A DNA stretch of 64,000 nt from Lingula anatina (lineage: Eukaryota > Brachiopoda > Lingulata > Lingulida > Lingulidae), in NCBI RefSeq assembly GCF_001039355.2, contig NW_019775852.1, forward strand, positions 10,739-74,738, in the 5' to 3' direction. The notes beneath the pieces were generated by a model, which made no database searches, had not been told where the DNA came from, and saw nothing but the letters and a program-made list of their open reading frames with translations. Shown here one piece after another: positions 1-12,323 of the stretch. A program made the translations under genes and the position numbers. The first letter of the stretch is position 1; the number at the start of each line of letters is the position of its first letter.

Positions 1-723
1 CAGACACGTGCATTTAAGAGGGCCCGTTTCAATGTCTAAAACTACAATACCACGTAATAGAAGAAGGTTAATTTCTTAACTATCAACCAAACCCGACAAT
101 GTGGGGTAAGTATTTCTGACCTAATGTTATTGTTGGAGGGAAGAAAAAATATGCACAGTGCAAACAGAAATTTGACCGCGACCCGCTGGAAGTATTGACA
201 CAGCTCTTCATTGAATAAATTTACCGACAACCTGTTAGCTGTCACCAGTACATTTCCTCGTTGAATCACTATATAGAGGATTACCTCAACCGCCGTGGGA
301 CGTGTTTTATTAATCCCACCACCACCTCAAGGAGTACTGAAATACAAGGAATACATTTCTTGTAGACTACGCCCACTTGTATTGTGGCCAACAGAATCAA
401 CATAATAAAGAGCGCTTCTCGACCTGAACGGTGTACCGCCACAAAACCAGCCACGGAGGCATGCGGATTGTGGAGAATAACATCAGGGCTCTTAGGAATT
501 CAAACAACTGCGGAATCCAATGAGTGTCATACACTGTATGTCCTAATCATAAAGTATTTATGATTTGGTACCTGGTCGCCCAGGAATATATGGTTATCTT
601 CTATGTAACTGATTGACTAGTACACCCATTCATTCAGCGGCGACATCATTAAATGATAGGGACGGATTGTGTTCAGTGAAGGCGTTCAATACCACCTGAC
701 AGATAATAAAACGACATCCCACC
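1..723. other. Upstream intergenic DNA, no gene seen
   Basis: No convincing coding exon is visible here. The last part is probably the 5' leader and promoter of the gene that starts at 724. An in-frame TGA lies about 25 bases before its ATG, so that reading frame does not extend upstream. The short open frames on both strands lack recognisable protein features. Confidence 0.5.
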
Positions 724-1287
724 ATGAAGGCGGTGAAATATTCAGAGAGCGTTTCTGTTGGAAGTCTCCCTGCCTACGACGAATTCTCGGTAACAGCACA
801 GTGTGACATCAACGTGAAGAAACGGTTCAATAATGGCGTGAAACTAAACGGGCCCTCGTGGTGCCCAGTGAACTACAGAGACAAGGTAACCTGTTACATT
901 GACTCAACGAGGCGGAGATATAGGAGCGATGTGTTTTACGAAGCTCGCATCAAACCAAAATCGTTTTCTGACACCGTGTATGTGTTCCCTAAGAACCCTG
1001 AGATGTCCTACATAACCACGTTCACACAGCACCCGGACTCCACAAGACGGTGGTACAAGACCTCCGTGGACATGGACGGTCCGTTTACACCCAACGGTAC
1101 TCTGATTAGCACCTGGAGACCGGAGGGATCTCAGAAAGAGGAAGAGGAAGAAGATGATCTGTTTTACAGTCAACGCCCCATGATGAATGGAGAAATGAAC
1201 GGTGATATTAACGGTCATGTTGGCTATGGTCGATATGTTAACGGCAATATAGGCAGCAGCAGTTCAGAAGAGGAAATCAGTCTGTGA
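724..1287 (+). CDS. Uncharacterised 187-aa protein, single exon
   Basis: An intact open frame of 187 codons begins at an ATG in a good context (CCCACC before it), with an in-frame stop upstream, and ends in TGA. I do not recognise the family. The first 135 residues are mixed hydrophilic and aromatic. They contain two similar segments, DSTRRRYRSDVFYE near residue 61 and DSTRRWYKTSVDMDG near residue 101, which suggests an internal duplication. A run of acidic residues (EEEEEDD, about 139-145) follows, then an N/G-rich stretch and a serine-acidic end (SSSSEEE). There is no signal peptide or membrane segment, so it is probably cytosolic or nuclear. The frame is richer in G and C than the surrounding DNA, which supports real coding. 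It may be one exon of a longer gene, but no join is needed. Confidence 0.6.
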   Translation: MKAVKYSESVSVGSLPAYDEFSVTAQCDINVKKRFNNGVKLNGPSWCPVNYRDKVTCYIDSTRRRYRSDVFYEARIKPKSFSDTVYVFPKNPEMSYITTFTQHPDSTRRWYKTSVDMDGPFTPNGTLISTWRPEGSQKEEEEEDDLFYSQRPMMNGEMNGDINGHVGYGRYVNGNIGSSSSEEEISL

Positions 1288-4200
1288 GATTGGTACGATA
1301 GACAATTGACACACCTATGTCTGTTTTATTTATACACTGTTCATATTTAAACAAGGAAAGAGGATGACAATGTAGGTTATCTCCGATACGCCAATTTTAT
1401 GATTATCGACATGTGACACATGTTATATTAATCCAGATTACACAGAAGGAATACAGCACGTTTATATTGACAATGATAAGATAACATAACACGAACAAAT
1501 GATATTACATGATGTCCATAGGCGATCACACACATAGTAACAGTTACTTAGCAGTGACAGGTGGATAAGACTAAAAGAACACAGATGTAATATTGCCTTG
1601 CACATTACCACTACTTAAAATGGTGTAACCAAGCCAAAATAACGAAAGAGTGAAGGAGAGCGAGAGAACATATTTAGACTACTTATTCTTTTCAAGTAGA
1701 TTGCATTCACCTATTTTCATCATGCCGGGGAAGTGTTAATATTTTTCACTACATATTATTGGATATCACATTTTGATATACACAAGTGTATAACCATTAG
1801 TCAGTATCATTGACCCAATCTATGCCGTTTAAGAACAAATAATGTCTCCTATCAACCTTTAAGGACCTTGGCATTTTATTGCCGCGTTGCTCTGATTTAA
1901 AACGTAACGATCTTTTCTTTCGAATTATCGATCTGTAAGTTGCAGTCAGATCTGAACAATATATATTTATATAAATCCATGTTTGTAATAGAAAAGGCTT
2001 GTCTGGTTCTTGCAAAAAGAGGACTCGGGTAGCATTTTTATACAGGTGATATTCAACCTTGTCTTTGTCCAAATCCTCCCAAATTTTATGACAACCAAGC
2101 ACGCGTGAAGACAGCCGAACACGAAAACTACTGGAGCAAGAATTGTACCCACACGCTTTGCTAGTCTTGTTACTGATGTTATATAGTAAACACAGAGTCA
2201 AGCATGAGCTGCATACGAAGTGGTAATGCCCATTTGTATGCAAACTTATATCAAATAAAGGAAGAATGTAAAGGGCAATCACACATCGGACGAGGGTCGC
2301 TGGTCATAAAAACGAGGAATGCAATAGAATCTCTAACACATATTTTACAGGGAAGTACACGTCGCAGAGTTGGGGTTTCATATAGGTGAAGTCGGAATGA
2401 CCTCGTATGCCCTTTGAAAAATAATATGCAAAGCAGAGAAAAAGTCTGAATGATTGGCCTAACAAACAAAATCATTGAAGCATTTGAAATTTTTTCAAAA
2501 CCTGATAACCAGCATTAAAAAAAAAATTTGTTTATTGTACTGTTCAACACAGGACGATGCGTTGTGTCTCCATAGTGCGTGGCTAGGCAACGTAGTTGAC
2601 ACAGACAACCTTTGGTTGTATATCACGTAACAGCGATTTAACTGTCAGATTGTCTAATCAGCTACTTGTTCATTACCTCAGTTTTGTCAAGGAAACTAAT
2701 TTATATCGTTTTGTAATCAGGAAAAGTTGAAGAGCTGCTAACATCAGTAACCTTCCTGGTACTTCACGCGACTAAGAATGGTTGTTTTTAAACACTGGCA
2801 CATGAAACATGAATCACTGACATATCGTATATGGAAGTTAAATCGCTTAAATAGAATGTTATCGCGTATTGAGAACGAATTGATGCAATTTCTTTACTGC
2901 GACGCTTTGCTTTGGAGATTAAAGAGATGCTAAAGAGTCTGTTCTGACTACGTGCCCAACTTCAAATATGCTTGCCAACTAATGTCCCCGGCTAAAACCA
3001 TTAAACATTTCCCTGCGGCAATCGCCTGACCCAAAACCTACTGGAATATACATCACCGCAACATGTTGTAAAAAAGTGAGCGAGCAGGCAAAGTATGCCA
3101 TGACTAATACAGCGCGCGAGATTGCACGGTGGGGATGAGAAATGACGTCCAAGCACGAATACGTGAGAAACCATCTTAAGCAGAAGATGAACCAGAAATG
3201 AAAAAATTAATAAAAAGCGAAAGGCATTAATGAGAGAGGAGTCGACATTGTTGTTTTTTCTTGATTTTATTTGTCAAAAGCAGACTTGGATTTGGCACTC
3301 AGTTTTGGCTTTCAGTGGTTTTAGTGAACTTTAAAGGACATGCCGTCTGTTGATAACTGAAGTGGTATTGTTTCAGAAGGCAATATTTCTTCCTGTTCGG
3401 AAGTTTTGGATGTCTCTTCTCTTTTTTGTGCCGGGGATGCGTGTGGTCTTAACGTACCCTGCAAACTCGACTAAAAAGAATCTTGAAGAACACGAAGGTT
3501 GACTGTTGAGTTAAGTGCATCTTGTGACACAAAATACTTATCATGGAAATCTGAACACCCTCTTTTGACATAAGTCACGATCCACTTAACTGGATTATTT
3601 TGCATTCACAAGTTCAAAAGTGAATGAAAACGGCTTCTGTTCATATGTATCGCACTCTTTCTTGTAAACATTTCAGCTATACTAATGGAACGTAGTCATA
3701 AAGCACCACATATCTTTCTCGTTTAAAAGGATAGCAAATGTTTGTATGAGATTAATATTCCACACATAAATAGCATTATAAACAAATAATAAGAATATAA
3801 TAAACTCAATTTTACAACCAAAACAGCTGTTATCCGCAATTATTCTGGATTCTGTACTTGTTATCAGACCACGTGGACTTTCTTAGATGGCTATACCTCG
3901 GTAATAATCTCTTTAGAGGCTATTTAAAAAAAACTTTCAAAAAAATTAACTAACTTTGAATGTCGGAATGAATTCATTAAACATTGGTAAGTATGGTAAA
4001 ATCGTTTTTCTTTTTTTTCCCAAAACGAACAGTTGTTATCCCTTCAGGTATAGAAGACCTGTGGCAATTTGCGTCAATTTTAGGATTTCTGCGCGTTTAT
4101 GCATACCGAATTTTATGTTAGTATTCAAGCAACGCAACAGCTTTCTCTGTATAATTTTACACCTTTTCCTTTGGGGACACTGGAGTAACGTTGGTGCCAA

Positions 4201-5372
4201 ACGCTAATAAATAGTAAGAAGCAAATATCACGACCACACAGCAATTCTGTGCAAAATGGTGCATTTAGGAAAATATATTCCATTGAAATAAACATTTTTT
4301 CTATGAGAACAAATGGACTGTTTTGTTTGCACACATTTCTTAAAATTTGACAATTCTGTGCATGACAAATCGGCAGATATTGCACCGCTTGGCCCTGAAG
4401 ACAAGGGGTTCGATGTTGCGATAGGTGTGACAAAGACTCGCCTTTTGCACACCCGATTGTGATGCGTTGTTCTTTCATGGGCATATTCAACTGGTCAAAA
4501 AGACGTTTCCATTTGATAATCATGATTCATCTCACACCGACTTTCAATGAAACCAACCGAAAAAATTATGTAGTATTTAATATTTATTTGATTATAAAAA
4601 TATATTGGCAAGAAGTGTATCTCATCAAACATTTGTCATATCAACCTTTGCACTCTGCACACAAATTCACATACAAATATGGCATTATTGAGCATTTAAA
4701 ATGGTTTACGAATTCTACTTTGAAATGCAAAATTTCCTTACCATTTGTTTTAAATTACTTTTAAAATATGAATTTAATGAATGTATAATTGGTACCTAAA
4801 CTAATAGCTTACGGAGTTCATTAACATAAAATTACTTCAGTATTCAAGAGGTGAAGGGGAGGCAGAGTTACAGTGAAGACATCAGCAATGAGATATATCA
4901 ATTTGATTTAACTCCAAAATTATAACTAACAGTCATTTGGAAGAAGTAAGCTGGCCTAACTGGCATGAGTGACTATACAGACTGCAACCTTAATGCCTTT
5001 ATGTGTAAGGTGAGCTTTTGATCATAGTGAAAAAAGTGAGATTTGAAAAATCTAACTGATTGAGGTAGAAAACGTATCAAAATGTTAAGCAATCACAGTT
5101 TCCTTTCAAAAGGCATTATGATGTGTTACTAACACTTAAACTTTGGATAAATCAACATAGTTCAGGAAAGTTCAACTTGCACTGGTGGAGGGTAACATGA
5201 GCATGTCAAATAAGTCCTGAAAAAGAGTCATACATACATAACGATTTCAATACTTAACTTAAAAAGAATTACAGATAGTAGGTAGAATAAAATGACCCCC
5301 CCAAGAACGTGCCCCTACTGGTGCCTCTCTGGAACATCCTTGATACACTTGGTATAGAATTTAAGAAGTTAT
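1288..5372. other. Intergenic DNA, no gene seen
   Basis: About 4 kb between the first gene and the 3' end of the LIAT1-like gene. Several open frames of 60-160 codons occur on both strands, but their composition looks random and none has a recognisable motif or good splice signals. The stretch is AT-rich. The part just below 5373 is probably the 3' UTR of the minus-strand gene. Confidence 0.45.
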
Positions 5373-8300
5373 CTAGTAGTTCACCAGCAGTTCAGAATAT
5401 CTGTTCTTAGCACCTATGTTTGGCAGACCTGTCTTAATCAGGTCGGGTATTAGATTGTTATTAGGAGCAACATCTGTCCTCTCTTTTGCTGATCCAACGA
5501 CGCTACAATTAGCACTACTCGAACAGGACAGCCTCACTCCTTGGGCCTGAGCAGCCTTGAGATATCTTTTCCTCCTGTTTATTTTATAATACTTCATTCT
5601 TTCTTCTTCAAGTTCTGGGTCATTTAATTGATAATCCCATCTTATGCTTTCATCGAAATCCTGCCGGAGCATCAGTGCCTCCAACTCATTTTTCGGAGGT
5701 GAGTGTTCACGTTTATTTGAATTTGAGCGACTACTGCTACGGCTTACTGATAAAGAGGCACTTGACACTGACTGTGCCAGACAGTCTATATCATTTCTGT
5801 TGCCTGTAATATTCTGTTCATCTGAGCTGATGTCTTGGTGGGAATTAGATATCATACTGACCAGGGCCCCGCTGTGGATTGCACTAGGAAGACGAGTTTG
5901 AGACCCTGCCGAAAGACCAGCTGGCGACTTTTTCTTTGACCTTTTGTTGCTCTGTTTTAACCTTGGTGGTTTTTGCTTTTTGTTTCTTTGTGTTGAAGAG
6001 TCAGAGTCTACACCTAAAGGATAGAATCATAAACTTGTATTTAAAATCACACTCACAACACCAACAGAACATTATCAGTAAACTTAGCCCTTACAGTGAT
6101 CTAAACGTGAAGAACAAGTGAAGCTGCCTCAAATGGTAGTTCACGATATGGAATGGTATTGATAAAATTACACACGCAATGCAAAACTAAGTGAAATTAC
6201 TTGTAGCTTAAGAGCTGTATGCAACTGCACTAAAAGATCCTTAAAAAAAGGCCTTTGAAAATTGATAAGGACATCAGTCAAAAGAAAAGATTTATTCATG
6301 AAAAGCATAAATCACCCACATTAATGTAAGGACTTAAGCAAAGAGAAGTGAATTAAAGGAACATTTATAAACGATGATTATGTCAACCTTGTGGCTGCAG
6401 GTCATTTGGATAATGATAAGAACTGTTCAGTCTGTTTTTCAATACTTTATCTAAATAAAAAGGCAAAATAAATGTTTTAACATCTTTTTGTGACTTTTCA
6501 ACACTTACAAAATTTGAAAAGTCACAATAAACATATACTAAATATAAACCAGCTGTCTTTTACTTTGATTTTTAAATGTTGCTTAAGACTTCAGTAATGC
6601 AGGATGAACAAATTGCAATATCACATGAGCAAACAGCCTAGAAGCGTATCTTAAGCATTATGTGCTAAAAAAGGAATTAAATCAATAGTAAGGTAGGCAA
6701 TGTTATACAACGCAACTTACACAAGGCATTAATTCAATAAAAGGGAAGTTGCCAGGAGGAATCACTTCTTTTCTCATAAAGTCTATTATTTACTCCTGTC
6801 AGCTCTTTTCCCAAGAGAGATCCTTTCACAAAAAAGATCAAACGTTTTCTTTCAGTGGTCAGAATTCTCATCGATGCCCTTTCCACCCTAGCAGTCGCAT
6901 TACTTTCACAAAGTTTACCGATCTAAAGCTCAAAGTTGTTAAATGGAAGTTAATATTTCTAGTCTTGTAAGCACCATGAAGAAAATCATAAAAGCTTTTC
7001 AAAACAATATTTTCCTTCACTGTGTTACACTGGAGCTTTGAATAACAGCCCCACAATGTACATTGTTGTATATCCCTCACTGTCAACTTTACTTAACGCT
7101 GAAGGCACAATACATATCCAAACAACGGCTTCGCTTCTACTGCAGGTGGAAAACGTTGGCATTATTAAAATATTATGTAGCACATATTGCACAAGTCATG
7201 CCCTGATCCTCGAGAGAAAGGGTATTAAAATCAAGAGCAGCATATTGTATTGTCATTTGGCAAATATTTGCAGCCCTGTATTGAGTTTCTCACAACTATT
7301 TCTTTGCCAATCAACTATGCATTTTCAAAGAACTGACTTAGCAACACTCTTTATTAAGAACTTAAAACTCTTAATGACACAGTTATGACCATGAAACCAA
7401 CTGACCTTTCTCAGTTTAAACTATTGCCATACAGTTGTAACAATTGTTTTAGCAACCAACTGGTGTGGCCTAAATACTTTATTTCAACCTGCTTGTGGCA
7501 TAAACAATTTCCATCAAATGGAATTCAGGCTGTGCTTTTTTAAATTTTTCTCCTGTATCTGCATTTTAAAAGGAAGTGCTGATGAATAAAAAATTACTTC
7601 AAATAATTTTAAAGCATATGCTGTAGAATTCAATTTTTCTCTGTATTTAAAATTTCACTTTTTATATTGCACAAATAGTAGGTACAAAATCTAGGCTTAC
7701 TTTATACTCTTTAAAATTTACATTTAGATGGTTTTTAAAAGTTACAATCTTAACAATTCTAATCAAAGAGAGCAGTCATGAATCTTATAAATAGCTGTCC
7801 TAAAGGCCAGTTTGGGAAGGTGGAATACAAAACCTTGAAAGAAGATGAAGACATAGAAAAACATTTGAAGGTTAAAATATGGACAATTTAATGCTTGAAG
7901 CAGCAGTATTCAGTCTGGGAATATAGGGGAAGTATTAAATGCCTACTACCAGTTCCTTCTCTTAGACTGACAATGCATCCAGTATAAGTTCCTACAATAC
8001 GAAGTGTTTCTGAACCACAATCAGGATGGATTAAGAATCCTTCCCACAAAAATATTAAACCTCTAGTATTAACTGTCAGGGATTATTAAGTTATTACAGT
8101 GACTACAGCAGGTGTAAAAAAATGGAACATATTGCACATCACATCATAGCCTAACAAGTTTATATTGAAAAAAAAAAATGCAAAAATTAAAAAAAAAATG
8201 TTTTATGGCAAAAAAGTACTAGGAATGCAAAACGATGTGAAGAATGTGTCAGAGAGAACAGAGCCCAAATTTCCCTTCTTTCATTCTTTCTTTCCTTTGA

Positions 8301-8742
8301 ACAAAAAAAAAAAAAAAAAAAATTATAACTGAATTCTATGAACAAAAGAAGTTTTGTTGTCACTAAGAGTTCTTCTAGTGAAATGAATTATTAGAAATAC
8401 TAATTTAAGAATGCATGATTTATGATAATTAAAAAATAAGCATTTATTTTGAATTAAATCATTAATGAAAGAATTACAGGCAAGAGAGAGAGAGAGAATC
8501 AAACAGGCACGATGCTATAAAACCCTATATATTTAACGACATATGCGATCATTACCTTCATGCAGGATATCAGAGTCGCAGACATCTGGACTTGACGGAT
8601 CTGACACCAGTCCACTTCGACGGGAAGAATTCGTGGATCGTGGTTTGACGGAGAGCTTTTTGGGTTTCCTTTGGCTCTTCTTCAGTCGGTCAGTCACCAC
8701 TCTTTTCTTTCCACTGCGTTTTGTGCTTGTCCTACCATCCAT
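5373..8742 (-). CDS. LIAT1: LIAT1-like protein (ligand of ATE1), two coding exons
   Basis: Exons are 8742-8556 and 6013-5373, joined at a phase-1 intron (donor GTAATG, acceptor TTTAG), giving 275 residues. The N-terminal third is very rich in K, R and S, and a serine-rich stretch (SVSSASLSVSRSSSRSNS) lies in the middle. The best landmark is the segment ESIRWDYQLNDPELEEER followed by YYKINRRKRYL. It resembles the conserved C-terminal domain of vertebrate LIAT1, which binds the arginyl-tRNA transferase ATE1 of the Arg/N-degron pathway. The assignment rests on this remembered motif plus the lysine-rich N-terminus. A good 3' splice site lies just upstream (acceptor near 8757), so an extra 5' exon and an earlier start are possible. 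The gene is head-to-head with EXO5. Function is inferred from the family. Confidence 0.65.
6014..8555 (-). other. Intron of the LIAT1-like gene
   Basis: A 2.5-kb AT-rich intron. It carries an uninterrupted run of 20 A at 8303-8322, other short A-runs near 8170-8200 and a short GA repeat near 8485. No other exon, gene or element boundary was recognised. Confidence 0.6.
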
Positions 8743-8748
8743 TGCCAC

Positions 8749-9281
8749 TACATGTTCTACAACAGAACAGAAACACGCCTAATCTATAAAAACATACACA
8801 TGTGCATGGGCAGCAGAGTTGCATCCATGCAACACTACGCAGCACTGCTATGATAAACAAAAATTTGTACACTAAAATAGAAAATATAGTTCCAGGACTG
8901 GGCGCCATTCAGCATTTGAAAACAATTAAATTTTCTATAGTTAAAAGGACCAAGTCATGTTAATAGACCTGGAGAGAAAGTTAGTCTACATTTTTGAAGT
9001 AATTAAGGAAAGTTAAAACTTTTGATCAACACTCCTACGGCGTAAGAATACAACATCATTTAATGCTTCGGGTTCAGGAGTAATGAACGTCAACACATCT
9101 GTTTCGTATGTCTGGCCAAGATATCAGCAGCAATGCAGTGTGTTGCTCAAAAAATGGTATCATTTGAAAATCAAGTTATTTTCTGTATTAAAACATGAGA
9201 AAAATTGTTAATCGAATCAAGTAAAAATATCCTGTCTTGGACGAAGTTCCTATCATATTACTACTGCACTCGTCAACAACG
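8749..9281. promoter_or_regulatory. Shared spacer between LIAT1-like gene and EXO5
   Basis: The two start codons face away from each other across about 0.54 kb, so this spacer must hold both transcription start regions and is a candidate bidirectional promoter. No TATA box or other core element stands out. A possible 3' splice site for the minus-strand gene lies near 8757, which would place part of its 5' UTR in this spacer. Confidence 0.4.
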
Positions 9282-11046
9282 ATGGAAGCCTCTGGGTCGA
9301 GAAATTGCGCCAACTTTGAAGAAAAAAATTCCAAAGAGTCAATCGAGAGCCTGTGGGAAGATATTGATGATGGCGTTTTATCAGATATAGTGCTTGATAA
9401 AAGATCTTATGAAGGTGTGGTGTTTTTGCAACAGTGTGATTGAAAGGCCCCCAGAAAATACGGTTTCTGATTTGTACTATTAATTTTTTGATACATAATA
9501 CATATCAAAATCAGTAGATAGGAAAGCTAACGCATTTAAATTCCGTGCTACCTGACTGTCTGGTGTCTCGACCAGTCGATAGATGTTAAACAGTAGAACT
9601 AGATTTTAATCACAATTAAAATTAAATATTTTTTTGCATAAATTCATTGAAAATACAGTGATTAATAATTAATCTTAGCTTTAGTGCCAATTTGATGGGA
9701 TTACGGAGTAATTTTAGCAGCAACTGCAGATGCATTAGTCTGAAATTTTAGACTCTGCATTATAAATGCAATAGAATTTGGATACATTTCAGAGCAAGAT
9801 AATGATTCAGCAGCTCCACCTGAAGTAATACAAGTCAGCAAGAAGTTAAAAACAACTACTAGACCATTGGATCTCTTCTCCCCTGGTCGCGGATACCTGT
9901 GGGTTTCTTCATTAACGGCACAGATGTGGTGTGAGCAGAAATTACATTACAGCCTCACTCTGCCAGTAGTGGAGGTGGAAAAACCAGCAATAAGTAAAGG
10001 GACAGACTTGCATCTTGCAAGAGGTTAGTGTGCAATTTGAGCCAGTTGATCAGTATAATTTTTTTAATATGGTTATCCTATTAATTTCAACACAACCTTT
10101 TATGGATTTTAAGCCATCTACAGATGTTTCAAACATTGCATGTGTTTTCTTATATAAATAAACTTCACATAATTATGTGAAAATTTCTTGTGTAATTTTT
10201 CTCTTACTAATATTTACTGATTACTAGTAATTATTACATACATGTACTATATACAGTCCTTTTCACATAACCGCTTCTTTTTTCCTTTCAGAACTTGCAG
10301 ATCATGATGTGGTTAAAATAAAAGTTACTTCCAATGAAGATATCTGGGCAGCAAAACTACTCAATCTTTACTCTCCAGTAATCAGTTTTCTGCTTGGAAC
10401 AAAGATGAGGAGAGAAATACCCATATTTGGATTTCCATTTAGTCACAATGTTTTTGTAATAGGATTGATAGACGAAATACAGTTTGACCCAGAAACATTT
10501 ACTTTTGACATCTTGGAATTAAAGACGCGGTCTTCTTCTAGAACATTGCCATCAAAAGCTCAGAGCAAATCTCACTCTTTACAAGTCATGCTTTACAAGA
10601 AGCTATTTGACGATTTGGTAAAAGGTCAAATTACAAAATATTCTGTGGCACAGCATTTGCGTCTTGAACTGGACAAAAACTTTGGAGAAGACATTAATAA
10701 CAGTATTACAGAACATGGGTTATCTTGTCTTAATTTATCAGAACTTATGGACTGTGTATTTGAGAAAATGAAGAGCCTTACCTGCATAAACCAGTTGCTT
10801 CTCGAATACTGCTTTCAAGAAGACAATTCCACTATTGGTATAACAGAGGTGAAGTACAATGAAGAGTGGTTAAAGGAGACATGTGATCATTACATGAAGT
10901 ATTGGAAAGGGGAAAGGCCAGTTGAAGGAGTAGATATTGAAGAAGCCTTCAAGTGCCAGTCTTGTGAATTTGCAGAAGTTTGTGAATGGAGAGAGAAAAA
11001 ATCAAAGGAACTAGCAAGAAAGAACTCAGCAAATTCCCTAAAATAA
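9282..11046 (+). CDS. EXO5: Exonuclease V (EXO5), three exons, complete
   Basis: Exons 9282-9414, 9793-10023 and 10292-11046 join in frame (both junctions phase 1, GT-AG) to give 372 residues, close to the vertebrate length. EXO5 is a RecB-like single-strand DNA exonuclease with a 4Fe-4S cluster, acting in genome repair. Visible family features are an acidic N-terminal stretch (SLWEDIDDG), PLDLFSPGRGYLWVS, then MWCEQKLHYSL with the first cluster cysteine at residue 91. GTDLHLAREL, GLIDEIQFD and ELKTRSSS supply the acidic and E-x-K nuclease residues. CQSCEFAEVCEWR supplies the other three cluster cysteines at 343, 346 and 352. The start is the first ATG in frame with the downstream exons. No broken motif is seen, so the gene looks functional. 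Confidence 0.95.
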
Positions 11047-11127
11047 TACAATTTTCAACCACTCCAAGCATCAGCCAACGACTGGATATGAAGTGGGTAA
11101 AAGTATTGTTCTTGATGTTTCTTAATC

Positions 11128-11390
11128 GGCTACAGAGATGACCACAGGGGCGCAGGCTATGGTGGTTGGTGGTCACTGAGAAGACAGGCTGAGGGGAAGA
11201 TGAGGTTACTGTGGGGATCGAGTAGGATACAGGGATCGTGATAGAGGGTATGGCAGTAAGGGTGGTTACAGAAATGATGACAGAGACAGATGTGAGCACA
11301 GAGGAGGATTTCGAGGTGGTCCTAGGCCAAGAAGAGATAGTGATGGAAATGGAGGAGCAGCAGAGCTGACGGAATCATCTACATGTATAG
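11128..11390 (+). pseudogene. Relic of Gly/Arg-rich region, eIF4H-like
   Basis: Right after EXO5 a stretch reads as G/R/Y/D-rich protein: GYRDDHRGAGYGG in one frame, then after a shift GYRDRDRGYGSKGGYRNDDRD and RGGFRGGPRPRRDSDGNGG in another, ending near AAELTESST. This resembles the RGG/DRYG-rich middle of eIF4H or eIF4B. The frame changes and no RRM exons are found in the roughly 80 bases between EXO5 and this stretch, so I read it as a degraded gene copy. It could also be a relic of another RGG protein. Confidence 0.4.
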
Positions 11391-11849
11391 GCAATAGGAC
11401 TATAAAAAATAACTTACATTTAAAGATCTCTGTAAATTACATCCCATATGAACCAGTCAGTCACCTGAAGTGATCCAGCCTATAAGGTTGCCACTTTCAG
11501 TCTTAAATATGGTCACAAATTTCAAAGCGCTTGTTTCTGGTGGAGTCCTGGGCTTGTTTCCAAGTTTGGTTATATCAAAGACCATAATAAAAAGGTTCTC
11601 GTTGTCTCCTAATTAAGTAAGCACTTGGCACATAGAGGCTGAAGCAGAGGTAAAGACCTGGCCCCTGTTATGAGGATATCAAGCTATAAATCTAACCTTT
11701 ACTTTAACCTGAGATAATTCTATTGCTTTATTACTTTGATAATAACAAAATTTAGGTTTGGTTTTCATTGTCTGAGAATATTTTGGACTATCTTACAACA
11801 GCTTATGTAAGTACAAATTAAATGTTAAATATGACACATTTTCAAACAC

Positions 11850-12021
11850 ATCTACAGAAGGTGCAGCTGCCAGGCAAAAGTTAAAAGTGCTCCCTGGAAC
11901 CAAGAAACACCCTGTTGCCCAATCAGGACCTTCTAGAAATTCGAGTATATTTGGCTCTGGAAAACAAAGGGAGGCCAAACCAGATGATTACACAGGCAGT
12001 GATGAAACATCACATTTGTAA
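11850..12021 (+). pseudogene. Relic of eIF4H/eIF4B-like C-terminus
   Basis: An open stretch reads TEGAAARQKLKVLPGTKKHP, then VAQSGPSRNSSIFGSGKQRE, and stops at TAA (12019-12021). The pattern of a basic R-x-K-L-x-L-x-P-x-T segment followed by S-S-I-F-G-x-x-K matches the C-terminal end of eIF4H and the equivalent part of eIF4B. It lies on the same strand as, and about 460 bases after, the Gly/Arg-rich relic at 11128-11390, in the order expected for eIF4H. The gap may be an intron, an insertion or decayed sequence. Without an RRM the copy cannot be a full eIF4H. A small expressed gene is not ruled out. Confidence 0.45.
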
Positions 12022-12297
12022 AAAGGAGAAAAACAGTATATTGAATAACAGGTACAGATGTTTTGCCTTTATAATGTGAAATAATGATCTAGGTTTTTGC
12101 TGGCTTGTAAATTTTTTGATAAGTGACAAAAATGATTTGATAAAATGCTAACAAAATGAAAACTGAGTAATTTTAGAGATTAAGGAAATGATTTTTGACT
12201 TGGTTCATGTTGAGTAAAGGCTTTTGTCTCAATTGCATTTAGTTTCAGTTTTTATGCCAGTGAACAGTAGGTCAGCTGATACCCTTTTGTAGGATTG

Positions 12298-12323
12298 AAT
12301 AAACAAAGAGAAAAAAAAAAAAA
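12298..12323 (+). other. Poly(A) signal followed by A-run
   Basis: AATAAA at 12298-12303 is followed, after seven bases, by thirteen A (12311-12323). It lies about 280 bases downstream of the stop codon of the eIF4H-like relic and on the same strand, as expected for the 3' end of a retroposed mRNA. A clear flanking target-site duplication was not found, so retroposition is likely but not shown. Confidence 0.45.

Noticed and set aside
1797-2282. 161-codon minus-strand open frame
   Set aside because: No recognisable motif, random-looking composition, no supporting splice structure. It stays possible but unsupported.
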